The notes under the pieces are model-generated. The model did no database searches and had not been told where the DNA came from. It worked only from the letters and a program-made list of their open reading frames with translations. DNA of 64,000 nucleotides from Pseudomonas eutrophicaquae (GTDB taxonomy: Bacteria > Pseudomonadota > Gammaproteobacteria > Pseudomonadales > Pseudomonadaceae). The position numbers and the translations under genes are program-made. Positions 9,456-17,730 of the stretch are shown here, in pieces. How positions within the stretch are numbered: the first letter of the stretch is position 1; every line of letters begins with the position of its first letter. The stretch lies in NCBI RefSeq assembly GCF_023544715.1, contig NZ_JAMJEZ010000002.1, forward strand, positions 62,001-126,000, written 5' to 3'.

Positions 9456-10430
9456 ATGCAGAAAGGCAAATCGCTGATCCTGGCCCTGTCGGCCGCCCTG
9501 GCAGGTCTCTCGCTCACCGGCACCGCCCAGGCACAGGACAAGTTCGTCACCATCGGCACCGGCGGGCAGACCGGCGTCTATTACGTCGCCGGCCAGTCCA
9601 TCTGCCGCTTCCTCAACCGCGGCAGCGCCGAGCACGGCATCAAGTGCAACGCCCCGGCCAGCGGTGGCGGCGTGGCCAACGTCAACGGCATCCGCAGTGG
9701 CGAGTTCAACTTCGGCATTATGCAGTCCGACCACCAGTACAAGGCCATGCAGGGCGAGGCACCGTTCCAAGCCGAAGGCGCGATGGAGGACATCCGCGCG
9801 GTGTTCTCCCTGCAGAGCGAGGTGTTCACCCTGCTCGCGCGCCGCGATGCGAAGATCGCCAGCCTGGATGATCTCAAGGGCAAGCGCGTCAACATCGGCA
9901 ACCCCGGCTCCGGCCAGCGCGACACCCTCGATGAGATCATGCGCGTCAAGGGCTGGGACAAGTCGGTGTTCGCCCTGGCCTCCGAGCTCAAGCCGGCCGA
10001 GCAGGCCAGCGCGCTGGGTGACAACAACATCGATGCGATGACCTACTTCGTCGGCCATCCCAACGGCGCGATCCAGGAAGCCACCACCACCGTCGATGCC
10101 GTACTGGTGCCGGTGACCGGCGCCGAAATCGACAAGCTGCTGGCCGAGAAGAGCTACTACACCAAGGCCGAAATCCCCGGCGGCCTGTACAAGGGCAACG
10201 ACACGCCGACCGTCTCGATCGGCGGCAAGGCGGTGCTGTCCACCAGCGCCAAGGCCGATCCGGAAGTGGTCTACCAGCTGGTCAAGTCGGTGTTCGACAA
10301 CCTGGAGCGCTTCAAGCGTCTGCACCCGGCGTTTGCCGATCTCAAGGCCGAGGACATGATCAAGGTCGGCCTGTCGGCACCGCTGCATGAAGGTGCGGCG
10401 CGCTTCTACAAGGAAAAAGGCTGGCTGTAA
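9456..10430 (+). CDS. TAXI-family TRAP transporter substrate-binding protein
   Basis: 324 residues from ATG 9456, preceded by an AGAAGG Shine-Dalgarno (the frame's earlier ATG at 9432 lacks one). The signal peptide is MQKGKSLILALSAALAGLSL...AQA. The mature protein begins FVTIGTGGQTGVYYVAGQ, the hallmark of the TAXI (TRAP-associated extracytoplasmic immunogenic) family. It captures a substrate, often glutamate or another carboxylate, and hands it to a fused TRAP permease. The matching permease gene follows, separated by a hairpin terminator that probably keeps the binding protein in excess. Confidence 0.92.
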   Translation: MQKGKSLILALSAALAGLSLTGTAQAQDKFVTIGTGGQTGVYYVAGQSICRFLNRGSAEHGIKCNAPASGGGVANVNGIRSGEFNFGIMQSDHQYKAMQGEAPFQAEGAMEDIRAVFSLQSEVFTLLARRDAKIASLDDLKGKRVNIGNPGSGQRDTLDEIMRVKGWDKSVFALASELKPAEQASALGDNNIDAMTYFVGHPNGAIQEATTTVDAVLVPVTGAEIDKLLAEKSYYTKAEIPGGLYKGNDTPTVSIGGKAVLSTSAKADPEVVYQLVKSVFDNLERFKRLHPAFADLKAEDMIKVGLSAPLHEGAARFYKEKGWL

Positions 10431-10466
10431 GCCGCCACGGGGTCGCGCCGCACCGCGCTCCCCCGC

Positions 10467-10503
10467 GCGCCCGGGCCGGCGACAACCGCCCGGGCGCCTT
10501 TTT
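10467..10503 (+). terminator. Terminator/attenuator between TRAP binding-protein and permease genes
   Basis: A 9-bp GC-only stem (10467-10475 with 10489-10497) with a 13-base loop, followed by CTTTTT at 10498-10503. It sits 36 bases downstream of the binding-protein stop and 30 bases before the permease start. Partial read-through would give the high binding-protein to permease ratio such importers need. Confidence 0.8.
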
Positions 10504-10532
10504 GCGTTCACAGAATCGACAAGGCGATCGCC

Positions 10533-13100
10533 ATGAATGACAAACACTTCAGCGCCGAAGAACTGATCGCCCGGGATGTTGGCGGTCGCCTGCCCCACGG
10601 CCTCACGGCCCAAGCGATTGCTGCCCTGGCGCTGCTCTGGTCGCTGTTCCAGCTGTGGATCGCCTCGCCGCTGCCGTTCGTGTTCGGCGTCGGGGTATTC
10701 AACGACACCGAAACCCGCGCCATTCACCTGGCCTTCGCCCTGCTGCTGGCCTATCTGGTCTATCCAGCCTTTCGCCGCTCGCCGCGCGACCGGGTGCCGC
10801 TGGGCGATCTGGGGCTGGGGCTGCTGGCTTGCGCCACCGCCGCTTACCTGTTCATCGCCTACGAGCAACTGGCCCAGCGCCCCGGCAGCCTGACCAGCCT
10901 GGACCTGGTGACCGCCTGCCTTGGCATCCCGCTGCTGCTGGAGGCCGCGCGCCGCGCGCTGGGTCCAGCGCTGGCGGTGATCGCCCTGGTGTTTTTGATC
11001 TACAGCGTGGCCGGCCCGTGGATGCCGGGCCTGCTGGCGCACCGTGGGGTCAGCCTCAACGCGCTGGCCAACCACCAGTGGATCACCACCGAGGGGGTGT
11101 TCGGCATCGCCCTTGGGGTCTCCACCAGCTTCGTGTTCCTGTTCGTGCTGTTTGGAGCGCTGCTCGAGCGCGCCGGCGCTGGTCACTACTTCATCCAGCT
11201 GGCCTTCAGCCTGCTCGGTCACTACCGTGGCGGGCCGGCCAAGGCCGCCGTTGTCGCCTCGGGGATGACCGGACTGATCAGCGGCTCCTCAATCGCCAAC
11301 ACCGTGACCACCGGCACCTTCACCATCCCGATGATGAAGCGCAGCGGCTTCTCCGCCGAGAAGGCCGGCGCGGTCGAGGTGGCTGCCTCGGTCAACGGGC
11401 AGATCATGCCGCCGGTGATGGGCGCAGCGGCGTTTCTGATGGTCGAGTACGTTGGCCTGCCGTATGTGGAGATCATCAAGCACGCCTTCCTGCCGGCGGC
11501 GATCTCCTACATCGCCCTGCTCTACATCGTGCATCTTGAAGCCCTCAAGCTCGGCCTGCAGCCGCTGCCGGGGCGGGCTCCCAAGCCCTGGCTGCGCCGC
11601 CTGACCGGCCTGGCCTTTGGCGCGGCGCTGATCAGCGGCCTGTCGCTGGCGGTCTACTACGGCCTTGGCTGGCTCAAGCCGGCGCTCGGCGAATACGCCC
11701 TGCCCGGCATCAGCCTGTTGCTGGCCGCGGTGTATCTGGCGCTGCTCAAGGTCGCCGCCAGTCACCCGCCACTGGCCGCCGAGGACGCCAACGCCCTGCA
11801 GACCCTGCCCGAAACCCGTGCCGTGCTGCTGTCCGGCCTGCATTTTCTGCTGCCGGTGGTGGTGCTGGTCTGGTGCCTGATGATCGAGCGCCTGTCACCG
11901 GGGCTGTCGGCCTTCTGGGGGTCGATGATGCTGGTGGTCATCCTGCTCACCCAGCGCCCGCTGCTCAGCTGGCTGCGCGGTGACGGCGGCAAGACCCACG
12001 GCCGCTTCGTCGATGGCTGCATCGACCTGCGCGAGGGGCTGATCGCCGGGGCGCGCAACATGATCGGCATCGGCATCGCCACCGCGACCGCCGGGGTGAT
12101 TGTCGGTGCGGTCTCGCAGACCGGGGTCGGTCTGGTGCTGGCCGATCTGGTCGAGCTGCTGTCGATGGGCAATCTGCTGCTGATGCTGCTGCTCACCGCG
12201 GTCTTCAGCCTGATCCTTGGCATGGGCCTGCCGACCACCGCCAACTACATCGTGGTCTCCAGCCTGCTGGCGCCGGTGATCGTCACCCTCGGTCAGCAGA
12301 ATGGGCTGATCGTGCCGCTGATCGCCGTGCACCTGTTCGTCTTCTACTTCGGGATCATGGCCGACGTCACCCCGCCGGTCGGGCTGGCCTCGTTTGCCGC
12401 CGCGGCTGTGTCCAAGGGCAGTCCGATCAAGACCGGGCTGGTGGCGTTCTTCTACAGCCTGCGCACCGCGGCCCTGCCGTTCCTGTTCATCTTCAACACT
12501 GACCTGCTGCTGATCGACGTCAGCCCGGCCCACGGGGTGCTGATCTTTATCGTCGCCACCCTGGCGATGCTGATCTTTGCCGCCGGCACCCAGGGCTTTT
12601 TGCGGATGAAAAATCGCTGGTACGAAAGCCTGCTGCTGCTGCTGGTCGCCTTCAGCCTGTTCCGCCCGGGGTTCTGGATGGACCTGCTGCACGATCCCTA
12701 CCGCGAGGTGGCACCGGCCGAGCTGGCCCGCGCGCTGGGCGATGTCGAGGCCGACAGCAGCCTGCGCCTGCGGATCCAGGGCGAGGATGCAGTGGGTAAT
12801 CCGCGGATCTTCACCGTGCTGCTGCCGGTGCCGGAGGGCGAGAGCGGTGAAGAACGCCTGACCCGGCTGGGTATCGAGCTGCTGCAGGAGGGCGAGCGCA
12901 CGCTGATCGATCAGGTCGGCTTTGGCAGCCCGGCGGCAGAGCTGGGCCTTGAGTTCGATCAGCAGATCCTCAGCGTCAGCGCCCCGACCGAGCGCTGGCT
13001 CAAGGAACTGATGTGGTTGCCGGCACTGGCCGTGTTCGCGCTGGTCTGGCTGCTGCAGGGACGGCGGCGCAACGCGCCAGCCCGCCCCGCCACCGCCTGA
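10533..13100 (+). CDS. Fused TRAP transporter permease (DctQM type) with C-terminal DUF3394 domain
   Basis: 855 residues, inner membrane. The first ~170 residues hold four or more helices corresponding to the small (Q) subunit. Residues ~170-690 are the large (M) subunit with about twelve helices and signatures such as GMTGLISGSSIANTVTTGTF, NGQIMPPVMGAAAF and GMGLPTTANYIVV. The last ~150 residues form a soluble tail (LRLRIQGEDAVGNPRIFTV...) and a final helix, as in DUF3394-containing TRAP permeases. Transport is driven by an ion gradient, classically Na+. Partner of the TAXI protein just upstream. Confidence 0.93.
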   Translation: MNDKHFSAEELIARDVGGRLPHGLTAQAIAALALLWSLFQLWIASPLPFVFGVGVFNDTETRAIHLAFALLLAYLVYPAFRRSPRDRVPLGDLGLGLLACATAAYLFIAYEQLAQRPGSLTSLDLVTACLGIPLLLEAARRALGPALAVIALVFLIYSVAGPWMPGLLAHRGVSLNALANHQWITTEGVFGIALGVSTSFVFLFVLFGALLERAGAGHYFIQLAFSLLGHYRGGPAKAAVVASGMTGLISGSSIANTVTTGTFTIPMMKRSGFSAEKAGAVEVAASVNGQIMPPVMGAAAFLMVEYVGLPYVEIIKHAFLPAAISYIALLYIVHLEALKLGLQPLPGRAPKPWLRRLTGLAFGAALISGLSLAVYYGLGWLKPALGEYALPGISLLLAAVYLALLKVAASHPPLAAEDANALQTLPETRAVLLSGLHFLLPVVVLVWCLMIERLSPGLSAFWGSMMLVVILLTQRPLLSWLRGDGGKTHGRFVDGCIDLREGLIAGARNMIGIGIATATAGVIVGAVSQTGVGLVLADLVELLSMGNLLLMLLLTAVFSLILGMGLPTTANYIVVSSLLAPVIVTLGQQNGLIVPLIAVHLFVFYFGIMADVTPPVGLASFAAAAVSKGSPIKTGLVAFFYSLRTAALPFLFIFNTDLLLIDVSPAHGVLIFIVATLAMLIFAAGTQGFLRMKNRWYESLLLLLVAFSLFRPGFWMDLLHDPYREVAPAELARALGDVEADSSLRLRIQGEDAVGNPRIFTVLLPVPEGESGEERLTRLGIELLQEGERTLIDQVGFGSPAAELGLEFDQQILSVSAPTERWLKELMWLPALAVFALVWLLQGRRRNAPARPATA

Positions 13101-13200
13101 AACGCGCCGCGCCTGTGACACCCTGTGACCACGGGTCGCTACAGGTGCGGCCGCTCAGCCGCTACCCTGTGCCGGGTTTGAACCTTGCAAGGACTGTGCA

Positions 13201-13890
13201 ATGACGACTCGCTCGATTCGCGTCTGGGATCTGCCCACACGCCTGTTCCACTGGCTGCTGGCGCTGAGTGTCAGCGCGGCGCTGCTGACCGGCTGGCTGG
13301 GCGGCAACTGGATGGTCTGGCATGGCCGCCTCGGCGTGCTGATTGCAGGCCTGCTGGCTTTTCGGCTCGCCTGGGGCGTGCTGGGCTCCACCTATGCCCG
13401 CTTCAGCGGCCTGCTGCACCTGCCGGTGACTCTGCCCGCCTACCTGCGCGGCCAGTGGCAGGGTGCCGGCCACAACCCGCTCGGCTGGCTGTCGGTGCTG
13501 GCCATGCTCGGCATGCTGAGTTTTCAGGTGCTGAGCGGGCTGGTCGCCAATGACGACATCGCCTTCACCGGTCCGCTGCAGCGGCTGGTAGACAGCGACA
13601 CCAGCAGCCGCCTGACCGGCCTGCACCGTCAGGCGATGTGGCTGGTGATCGGCCTGATCGGCCTGCATCTGGCCGCCCTGCTGTTCTACCGCCTGCGCGG
13701 TGAGCGGCTGGTCGGCGCCATGCTGCACGGGCGGCGCGATGACCTGCCGGCGAACACCCCCGAGGCGCGCGGCGGGCGCTGGCCGGCCCTGCTGCTGGCC
13801 CTGCTGATCGGCGCGGCGGCGCTATGGGGGGCGAGCGGTCAATGGATTCCGGCTCCCCCTCCTCCACCGGCCAGTACCCCGGCCTGGTAA
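13201..13890 (+). CDS. Cytochrome b561 (Ni/Fe-hydrogenase b-type family)
   Basis: 229 residues from an ATG preceded by AAGGA. Four membrane helices with the family opening VWDLPTRLFHWLL; histidines in FHW, WHGRLG, the GLHRQAM helix and the GLHLAAL helix are likely ligands of two b haems. A fifth C-terminal helix ends in a Pro-rich tail (PAPPPPPASTP). Such proteins pass electrons from quinol to periplasmic cytochromes. The next gene, convergent, encodes cytochrome c', and a b561-c' pairing is common in proteobacteria. A bidirectional terminator separates the two. Confidence 0.88.
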   Translation: MTTRSIRVWDLPTRLFHWLLALSVSAALLTGWLGGNWMVWHGRLGVLIAGLLAFRLAWGVLGSTYARFSGLLHLPVTLPAYLRGQWQGAGHNPLGWLSVLAMLGMLSFQVLSGLVANDDIAFTGPLQRLVDSDTSSRLTGLHRQAMWLVIGLIGLHLAALLFYRLRGERLVGAMLHGRRDDLPANTPEARGGRWPALLLALLIGAAALWGASGQWIPAPPPPPASTPAW

Positions 13891-13893
13891 AGC

Positions 13894-13926
13894 AAAAAGG
13901 GCGATCCAGAGGATCGCCCTTTTTTG
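13894..13926. terminator. Bidirectional intrinsic terminator between cytochrome b561 and c' genes
   Basis: A stem GGGCGATCC / GGATCGCCC with an AGA loop, flanked by five As on the left and six Ts on the right, symmetric enough to stop both convergent transcripts. Confidence 0.92.
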
Positions 13927-13970
13927 TCGGTGGGGATGGTTGGCGACACGGATTGCGCCGCCGGCCGCCC

Positions 13971-14441
13971 TCACTCCATGCGGTACTTGTCGTGGCAGCC
14001 CTTGCAGCTCTGACCGACCTGGCCGAAGGCCTTGGCGATCGCGTCCTTGTCGCCCTCAGCGGCCACCTTGGCCAGGTTGTTGGCCGCCTGGTTGAAGGCA
14101 ATGGCCACTTCCTTGACGCCTTCAGCATCGCTGAAGAACTCCGGCTTGACGCGGGTCTTCTGGTTGCCGACCGACTTCTCGGTGCCCGGCCCGTAGAGCG
14201 CGCCCATGCCGGAGTTGGCGATCGCCGCGATGGTGTTGGCAGCGGCCACGACCTGCTGCTGGTCATAGGCCACGCTACCGTCGATGACCTGCGCCTTGAG
14301 CTTGCCCATGTTCCAGGCCATGTAGCTGTAGCCGGCCTTGCGGTACTTGATCTGGTCTTCAGGGCTGACCTGCGCCATTGCCATACCGGCGGCACCGGCC
14401 ATCAGCAGACCTGCGGTGCAGGCCATCAGTTTCTTGATCAT
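13971..14441 (-). CDS. Cytochrome c'
   Basis: 156 residues. The ATG at 14439-14441 has a good AAGGAG seven to eight bases upstream and starts the signal peptide MIKKLMACTAGLLMAGAAGMAMA; the longer in-frame extension upstream has neither. The mature protein is a four-helix bundle with the C-terminal haem motif CKGCH (C146-H150) typical of cytochrome c'. It is a periplasmic high-spin haem protein that binds NO and CO and protects against nitrosative stress. No sixth ligand is expected. Confidence 0.93.
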   Translation of the reverse strand: MIKKLMACTAGLLMAGAAGMAMAQVSPEDQIKYRKAGYSYMAWNMGKLKAQVIDGSVAYDQQQVVAAANTIAAIANSGMGALYGPGTEKSVGNQKTRVKPEFFSDAEGVKEVAIAFNQAANNLAKVAAEGDKDAIAKAFGQVGQSCKGCHDKYRME

Positions 14442-14521
14442 CAGGTATCTCTCCTTCCTTGCTATGAACGAGCAAACGGCCGGCACAGGCCGACCGCGCT
14501 CCAGACTAGCCGCTCGCCGTT

Positions 14522-14938
14522 TCAGGCGCGACGACTTTCATACCAGCGATACAGCCCCATGCCGGCCAGCATGGCCAGCACAAACGGCACAATGCTCAGA
14601 TTGCCGCTGGCCAGCACCACCACCCCCGGCCCCGGGCAGATCCCGGCCAGCCCCCAGCCGATACCAAACAGCAGGCTGCCGACGATCAGGGCGCGGTCCG
14701 GCTCACGCTTGGTGGGCAATTGCATCGGGCAGCCGATCAGCGACTGCTGGCGCCGCTTGGCCAGCGTGAACGGCACGATGGCCGCAGCAATCCCGCCGCC
14801 CATCACAAAGGCCAGCGACGGATCCCAGTTGCCGGCCAGATCCAGGAAGGCCAACACCTTGGCCGGATCGGCCATCCCGGCCAGCAGCAGGCCGACGCCA
14901 AACAACAGGCCGGCCACCAACGCAGACAGATGATTCAT
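14522..14938 (-). CDS. YeeE/YedE-family half transporter (DUF6691, PmpB-like)
   Basis: 138 residues, four predicted membrane helices. It contains GMADPAKVLAFLDL and GWGLAGICPGPGVV, the conserved cysteine loop of the short DUF6691/YedE half proteins. With the adjacent PmpA-like gene (4-base gap) it forms a two-protein membrane unit thought to move sulfur compounds such as thiosulfate or persulfide-bearing species. Last gene of an arsR-yeeE-yedE operon. Confidence 0.85.
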   Translation of the reverse strand: MNHLSALVAGLLFGVGLLLAGMADPAKVLAFLDLAGNWDPSLAFVMGGGIAAAIVPFTLAKRRQQSLIGCPMQLPTKREPDRALIVGSLLFGIGWGLAGICPGPGVVVLASGNLSIVPFVLAMLAGMGLYRWYESRRA

Positions 14939-14942
14939 GGCC

Positions 14943-15377
14943 TCAGGCTCCGATCAGGTGACGCACAACGAACACGGTGGCAAAGCCGGTCGCCATGAAG
15001 GACAGGGTGGCGAACAGCGAGCGCGGTGACAGCCGCGACAGGCCGCAGATGCCGTGGCCGCTGGTGCAGCCGGCGCCCATCCGCGCGCCGAAACCGACCA
15101 GCAGCCCGGCGATGATCAGCCCGAGCGGGCCGACCTGCATCTCGACCTGCGGCAGCTCGGCAAACAGCAGCCACAGCGCCGGCGCCAGCAGGATGCCGAC
15201 GATGAACAGCAGGCTGTCGAGCCGGCCGCTGGCCTTGGGATTGAGCAGGCTGCCCAAGAGCCCGCTGATCCCGGCGATGCGGCCGTTGAACAGCACGAAG
15301 ATGCCCGTGGCCAGCCCGATCAACAGGCCTCCGGCCAGCGCACTCCAGGGCGTGAAATTGGCCCAGTCGATGGTCAT
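14943..15377 (-). CDS. YeeE/YedE-family half transporter (PmpA-like)
   Basis: 144 residues, about four helices. The signature [20 protein letters not shown] carries the conserved cysteines of the YeeE/YedE (thiosulfate-uptake TsuA related) family. Its ATG overlaps the arsR stop by four bases (ATGA), so translation is coupled. Two half-size proteins replace one full-length TsuA. In several proteobacteria such pairs accompany sulfide or persulfide detoxification genes. Confidence 0.88.
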   Translation of the reverse strand: MTIDWANFTPWSALAGGLLIGLATGIFVLFNGRIAGISGLLGSLLNPKASGRLDSLLFIVGILLAPALWLLFAELPQVEMQVGPLGLIIAGLLVGFGARMGAGCTSGHGICGLSRLSPRSLFATLSFMATGFATVFVVRHLIGA

Positions 15378-15694
15378 GTGTCCTCCTTGGGACAGAACAG
15401 GTGATAAAGGGTACCGATGACGGCCAGCGCCTCGGGATCGCTGATCTGATAGTGAATCTGCTTGCCATCGCGGCGCGTGCTGACCAGCGCCTCACGGCGC
15501 AGCACTGCCAGCTGTTGGGACAGGGTTGGCTGCAGGATGCCCAGCGTCGCCTGCAGCTCACCGACCGAGCGCTCGCCGCCCGCCAACTGACAGAGCAGCA
15601 GCAGGCGATCCGGATTGCCCAGTACCCGCAGCAACTGGGCAGCCCGCTCGGCCGAGGCTTGTAGACGGGGCAAATCGAGGGAAAGCTCCGACAT
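15374..15694 (-). CDS. ArsR-family repressor, probably persulfide-sensing (BigR/SqrR type)
   Basis: 106 residues, winged helix-turn-helix. The sequence LLLLCQLAGGERSVGEL and the recognition helix QPTLSQQLAVLRREALV resemble BigR/SqrR/YgaV. Exactly two cysteines, C35 and C101, fall where the redox pair that forms a disulfide or tetrasulfide link lies in those sensors; the metal-binding CxC of arsenic ArsR proteins is absent. It probably represses its own operon until sulfane sulfur appears. Start ATG 15692-15694, preceded by GGAGG. Confidence 0.85.
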   Translation of the reverse strand: MSELSLDLPRLQASAERAAQLLRVLGNPDRLLLLCQLAGGERSVGELQATLGILQPTLSQQLAVLRREALVSTRRDGKQIHYQISDPEALAVIGTLYHLFCPKEDT

Positions 15695-15711
15695 GGCACC
15701 TCCGGATAAGC

Positions 15712-15752
15712 AACTTCGACAATTTATAGCTCGATAATATATCAGTCAATAA
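15712..15752 (-). promoter_or_regulatory. AT-rich promoter/operator region of the arsR-yeeE-yedE operon
   Basis: The 41 bases just upstream of arsR are strikingly AT-rich in this GC-rich DNA and contain runs of TATA-like elements around 15724-15743, including a near-consensus -10 on the minus strand. BigR-type repressors bind AT-rich imperfect palindromes at such positions. I cannot define a clean inverted repeat, so the operator itself is inferred. Confidence 0.4.
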
Positions 15753-15915
15753 ACTGTTCATCCGGCAGGCGCAAAGGCGCGTGCCAGAGCGGTTGCAGCC
15801 CACCACCCCTGCCGCAGCCACCGGCCTTGCGCTTCTGCGGCAGATGGCCGGTCACGCCGCCAGCCCGCCAGCCTCTCCACCTGCGCCTGCGCCCTATGTA
15901 GAATCGGCCGGCTTC

Positions 15916-15941
15916 CCAAGCCTTTGGTCTTACAGGCTTGG
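15916..15941. repeat. 7-bp inverted repeat in the leader of the CoA-transferase gene
   Basis: CCAAGCC at 15916-15922 and GGCTTGG at 15935-15941 with a 12-base spacer. It lies about 65 bases upstream of the CoA-transferase start in an otherwise featureless 186-base stretch. It could be an operator dyad or a 5' UTR hairpin. There is no T run, so it is not a terminator. Confidence 0.45.
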
Positions 15942-16006
15942 TACTTACGAATCCCTAGACTGCGGGTCTTGTGTCCGCCCCCACGCCGTAAACAAAGGAA
16001 CCGTTC

Positions 16007-17503
16007 ATGTACTCTGATCGTATCCGTCTGCAGTCCCTGACCGACAAGATCACCACCGCCGAAGAAGCGGCCAAGCTGGTCAAGAACGGCAACACCGTTG
16101 GCATGAGCGGCTTCACCCGCGCCGGTGAAGCCAAGAAGCTGCCGATCGCGCTGTCCGAGCGCGCCCGTCAGGAAGAACTGAAGATCACCCTGATCACCGG
16201 TGCCAGCCTTGGCAACGACATGGACAAGCTGATGGCCGAATCCGGCCTGCTGGCCCGCCGCATGCCGTTCCAGTCCGACGCCGGCCTGCGCAAGGCGATC
16301 AACAGCGGCGAAGTGATGTTCATCGACCAGCACCTCTCCGACACCGCCGAGCAGCTGCGTGCCGGCAGCCTGCCGAAGGTCGACGTGGCGATCATCGAAG
16401 CCTGCGCCATCACCGAGAACGGCGGCATCGTGCCGACCACCTCCGTGGGCAACTCGGCCAGCTTCGCCGAAGCCGACGTGGTCATCGTCGAACTGAACCT
16501 GGCCCACCCGGCCGCCCTGGAAGGCCTGCACGACATCTACCTGCCGGCCAAGCGCCCGGGCCGCGGCCCGATCCCGCTGATCAACGGCCAGGATCGTATC
16601 GGCACCCCGTACATTCCCTGCGACCCGGCGAAGATCGCCGCCATCGTCATCACCGACCAGGAAGACTCCTACTCCGCGGTGCTGCCGTCGGACGACGAGA
16701 CCCAGGCCATCGCCGACCACCTGATCGCCTTCCTGGAGAAGGAAGTCGAGTGCGGCAACCTGACCCCCAGCCTGCTGCCGCTGCAGGCCGGCGTCGGCAC
16801 CATCGCCAACGCCGTGATGAGCGGCCTGCTGAAGTCCAACTTCACCGGCATGACCATGTACTCCGAGGTGCTGCAGGACTCCACCTTCGAACTGTTCGAC
16901 GCCGGCAAGCTGGCCGCCGCCTCCGGCTGCTCCTTCACCCTGTCCGAGCGCATGTGCCACCACGTGATGGCCAACCTCGACAAGTACAAGGACAAGCTGG
17001 TGCTGCGCCCGCAGGAAATCTCCAACCACCCGGAGATCGTCCGCCGCATCGGCATCATCGGCATCAACACTGCCCTTGAGTTCGACATGTACGGCAACGT
17101 CAACTCGACCCACGTCAACGGCACCCACATGATGAACGGCCTCGGCGGCTCGGGTGACTTCACCCGTAACGCCCACCTGGCCATCTTCGTCACCAAGTCG
17201 ATTGCCAAGGGTGGTGCCATCTCCTCCGCCGTGCCGATGATCCCGCACGTCGACCACAACGAGCACGATGTCGACATCATCGTCACCGAGCAGGGTCTGG
17301 CTGACCTGCGCGGCCTGGCCCCGCGCGAGCGCGCCCAGGTGATCATCGACAACTGCGTGCACCCGGACTTCCGCCCGGCCATGCAGGACTACTTCGACCG
17401 CGCCTGCGCCACCGTCGGCGGCCAGACCCCGCACATCCTCAGCGAGGCCTTCTCCTGGCACATCAACATGCAGCAGACTGGCCACATGCTGGGCAAGAAG
17501 TGA
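16007..17503 (+). CDS. Succinate/acetate (propionyl) CoA-transferase, acetyl-CoA hydrolase family
   Basis: 498 residues. A member of the acetyl-CoA hydrolase/transferase family: GMSGFTRAGEAKKLP near the N terminus, GVGTIANAV, and the catalytic glutamate in YSEVLQDS (around residue 286-291), the residue that forms the glutamyl-CoA thioester in AarC-type enzymes. The C-terminal half has GLGGSGDFTRNA and VTEQGLADLRG. It moves CoA between succinate and acetate or propionate. Codon choice is very biased, which suggests high expression. Start ATG preceded by AAAGGA. Monocistronic: strong terminator follows. Confidence 0.92.
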   Translation: MYSDRIRLQSLTDKITTAEEAAKLVKNGNTVGMSGFTRAGEAKKLPIALSERARQEELKITLITGASLGNDMDKLMAESGLLARRMPFQSDAGLRKAINSGEVMFIDQHLSDTAEQLRAGSLPKVDVAIIEACAITENGGIVPTTSVGNSASFAEADVVIVELNLAHPAALEGLHDIYLPAKRPGRGPIPLINGQDRIGTPYIPCDPAKIAAIVITDQEDSYSAVLPSDDETQAIADHLIAFLEKEVECGNLTPSLLPLQAGVGTIANAVMSGLLKSNFTGMTMYSEVLQDSTFELFDAGKLAAASGCSFTLSERMCHHVMANLDKYKDKLVLRPQEISNHPEIVRRIGIIGINTALEFDMYGNVNSTHVNGTHMMNGLGGSGDFTRNAHLAIFVTKSIAKGGAISSAVPMIPHVDHNEHDVDIIVTEQGLADLRGLAPRERAQVIIDNCVHPDFRPAMQDYFDRACATVGGQTPHILSEAFSWHINMQQTGHMLGKK

Positions 17504-17531
17504 TCGTCTGAGCGCTTCCCTGCTGTAACGC

Positions 17532-17563
17532 ACTGCGCCGCCTTCGGGCGGCGCAGTCGTTTT
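17532..17563 (+). terminator. Intrinsic terminator of the CoA-transferase gene
   Basis: An 11-bp stem (17532-17542 with 17547-17557) closed by a TTCG tetraloop and followed by CGTTTT. Confidence 0.9.
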
Positions 17564-17730
17564 CATCACATCGCCACAAAAATCCTGTACAGAATTTGAA
17601 AATTGTACAAATCGAGCAAGACTCCACCGTAGAAACAGGCTCTGCTGCCGCACCTCACGACCGTATCGGCGCAGCGCCGCCCGCTCTATTACCGGCCCAG
17701 CAATCCGGCGTATCACCTGAGGATGCCCCC

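Noticed and set aside
8250-11222. 990-codon open frame on the minus strand across the amidase and TRAP genes
   Set aside because: Antisense shadow of three recognised genes with no family resemblance and no ribosome site.
13165-13200. Stretch resembling a tRNA T-arm (GGTTCAAACCC on the minus strand)
   Set aside because: The flanks do not pair into a T stem or acceptor stem, so no cloverleaf can be drawn.
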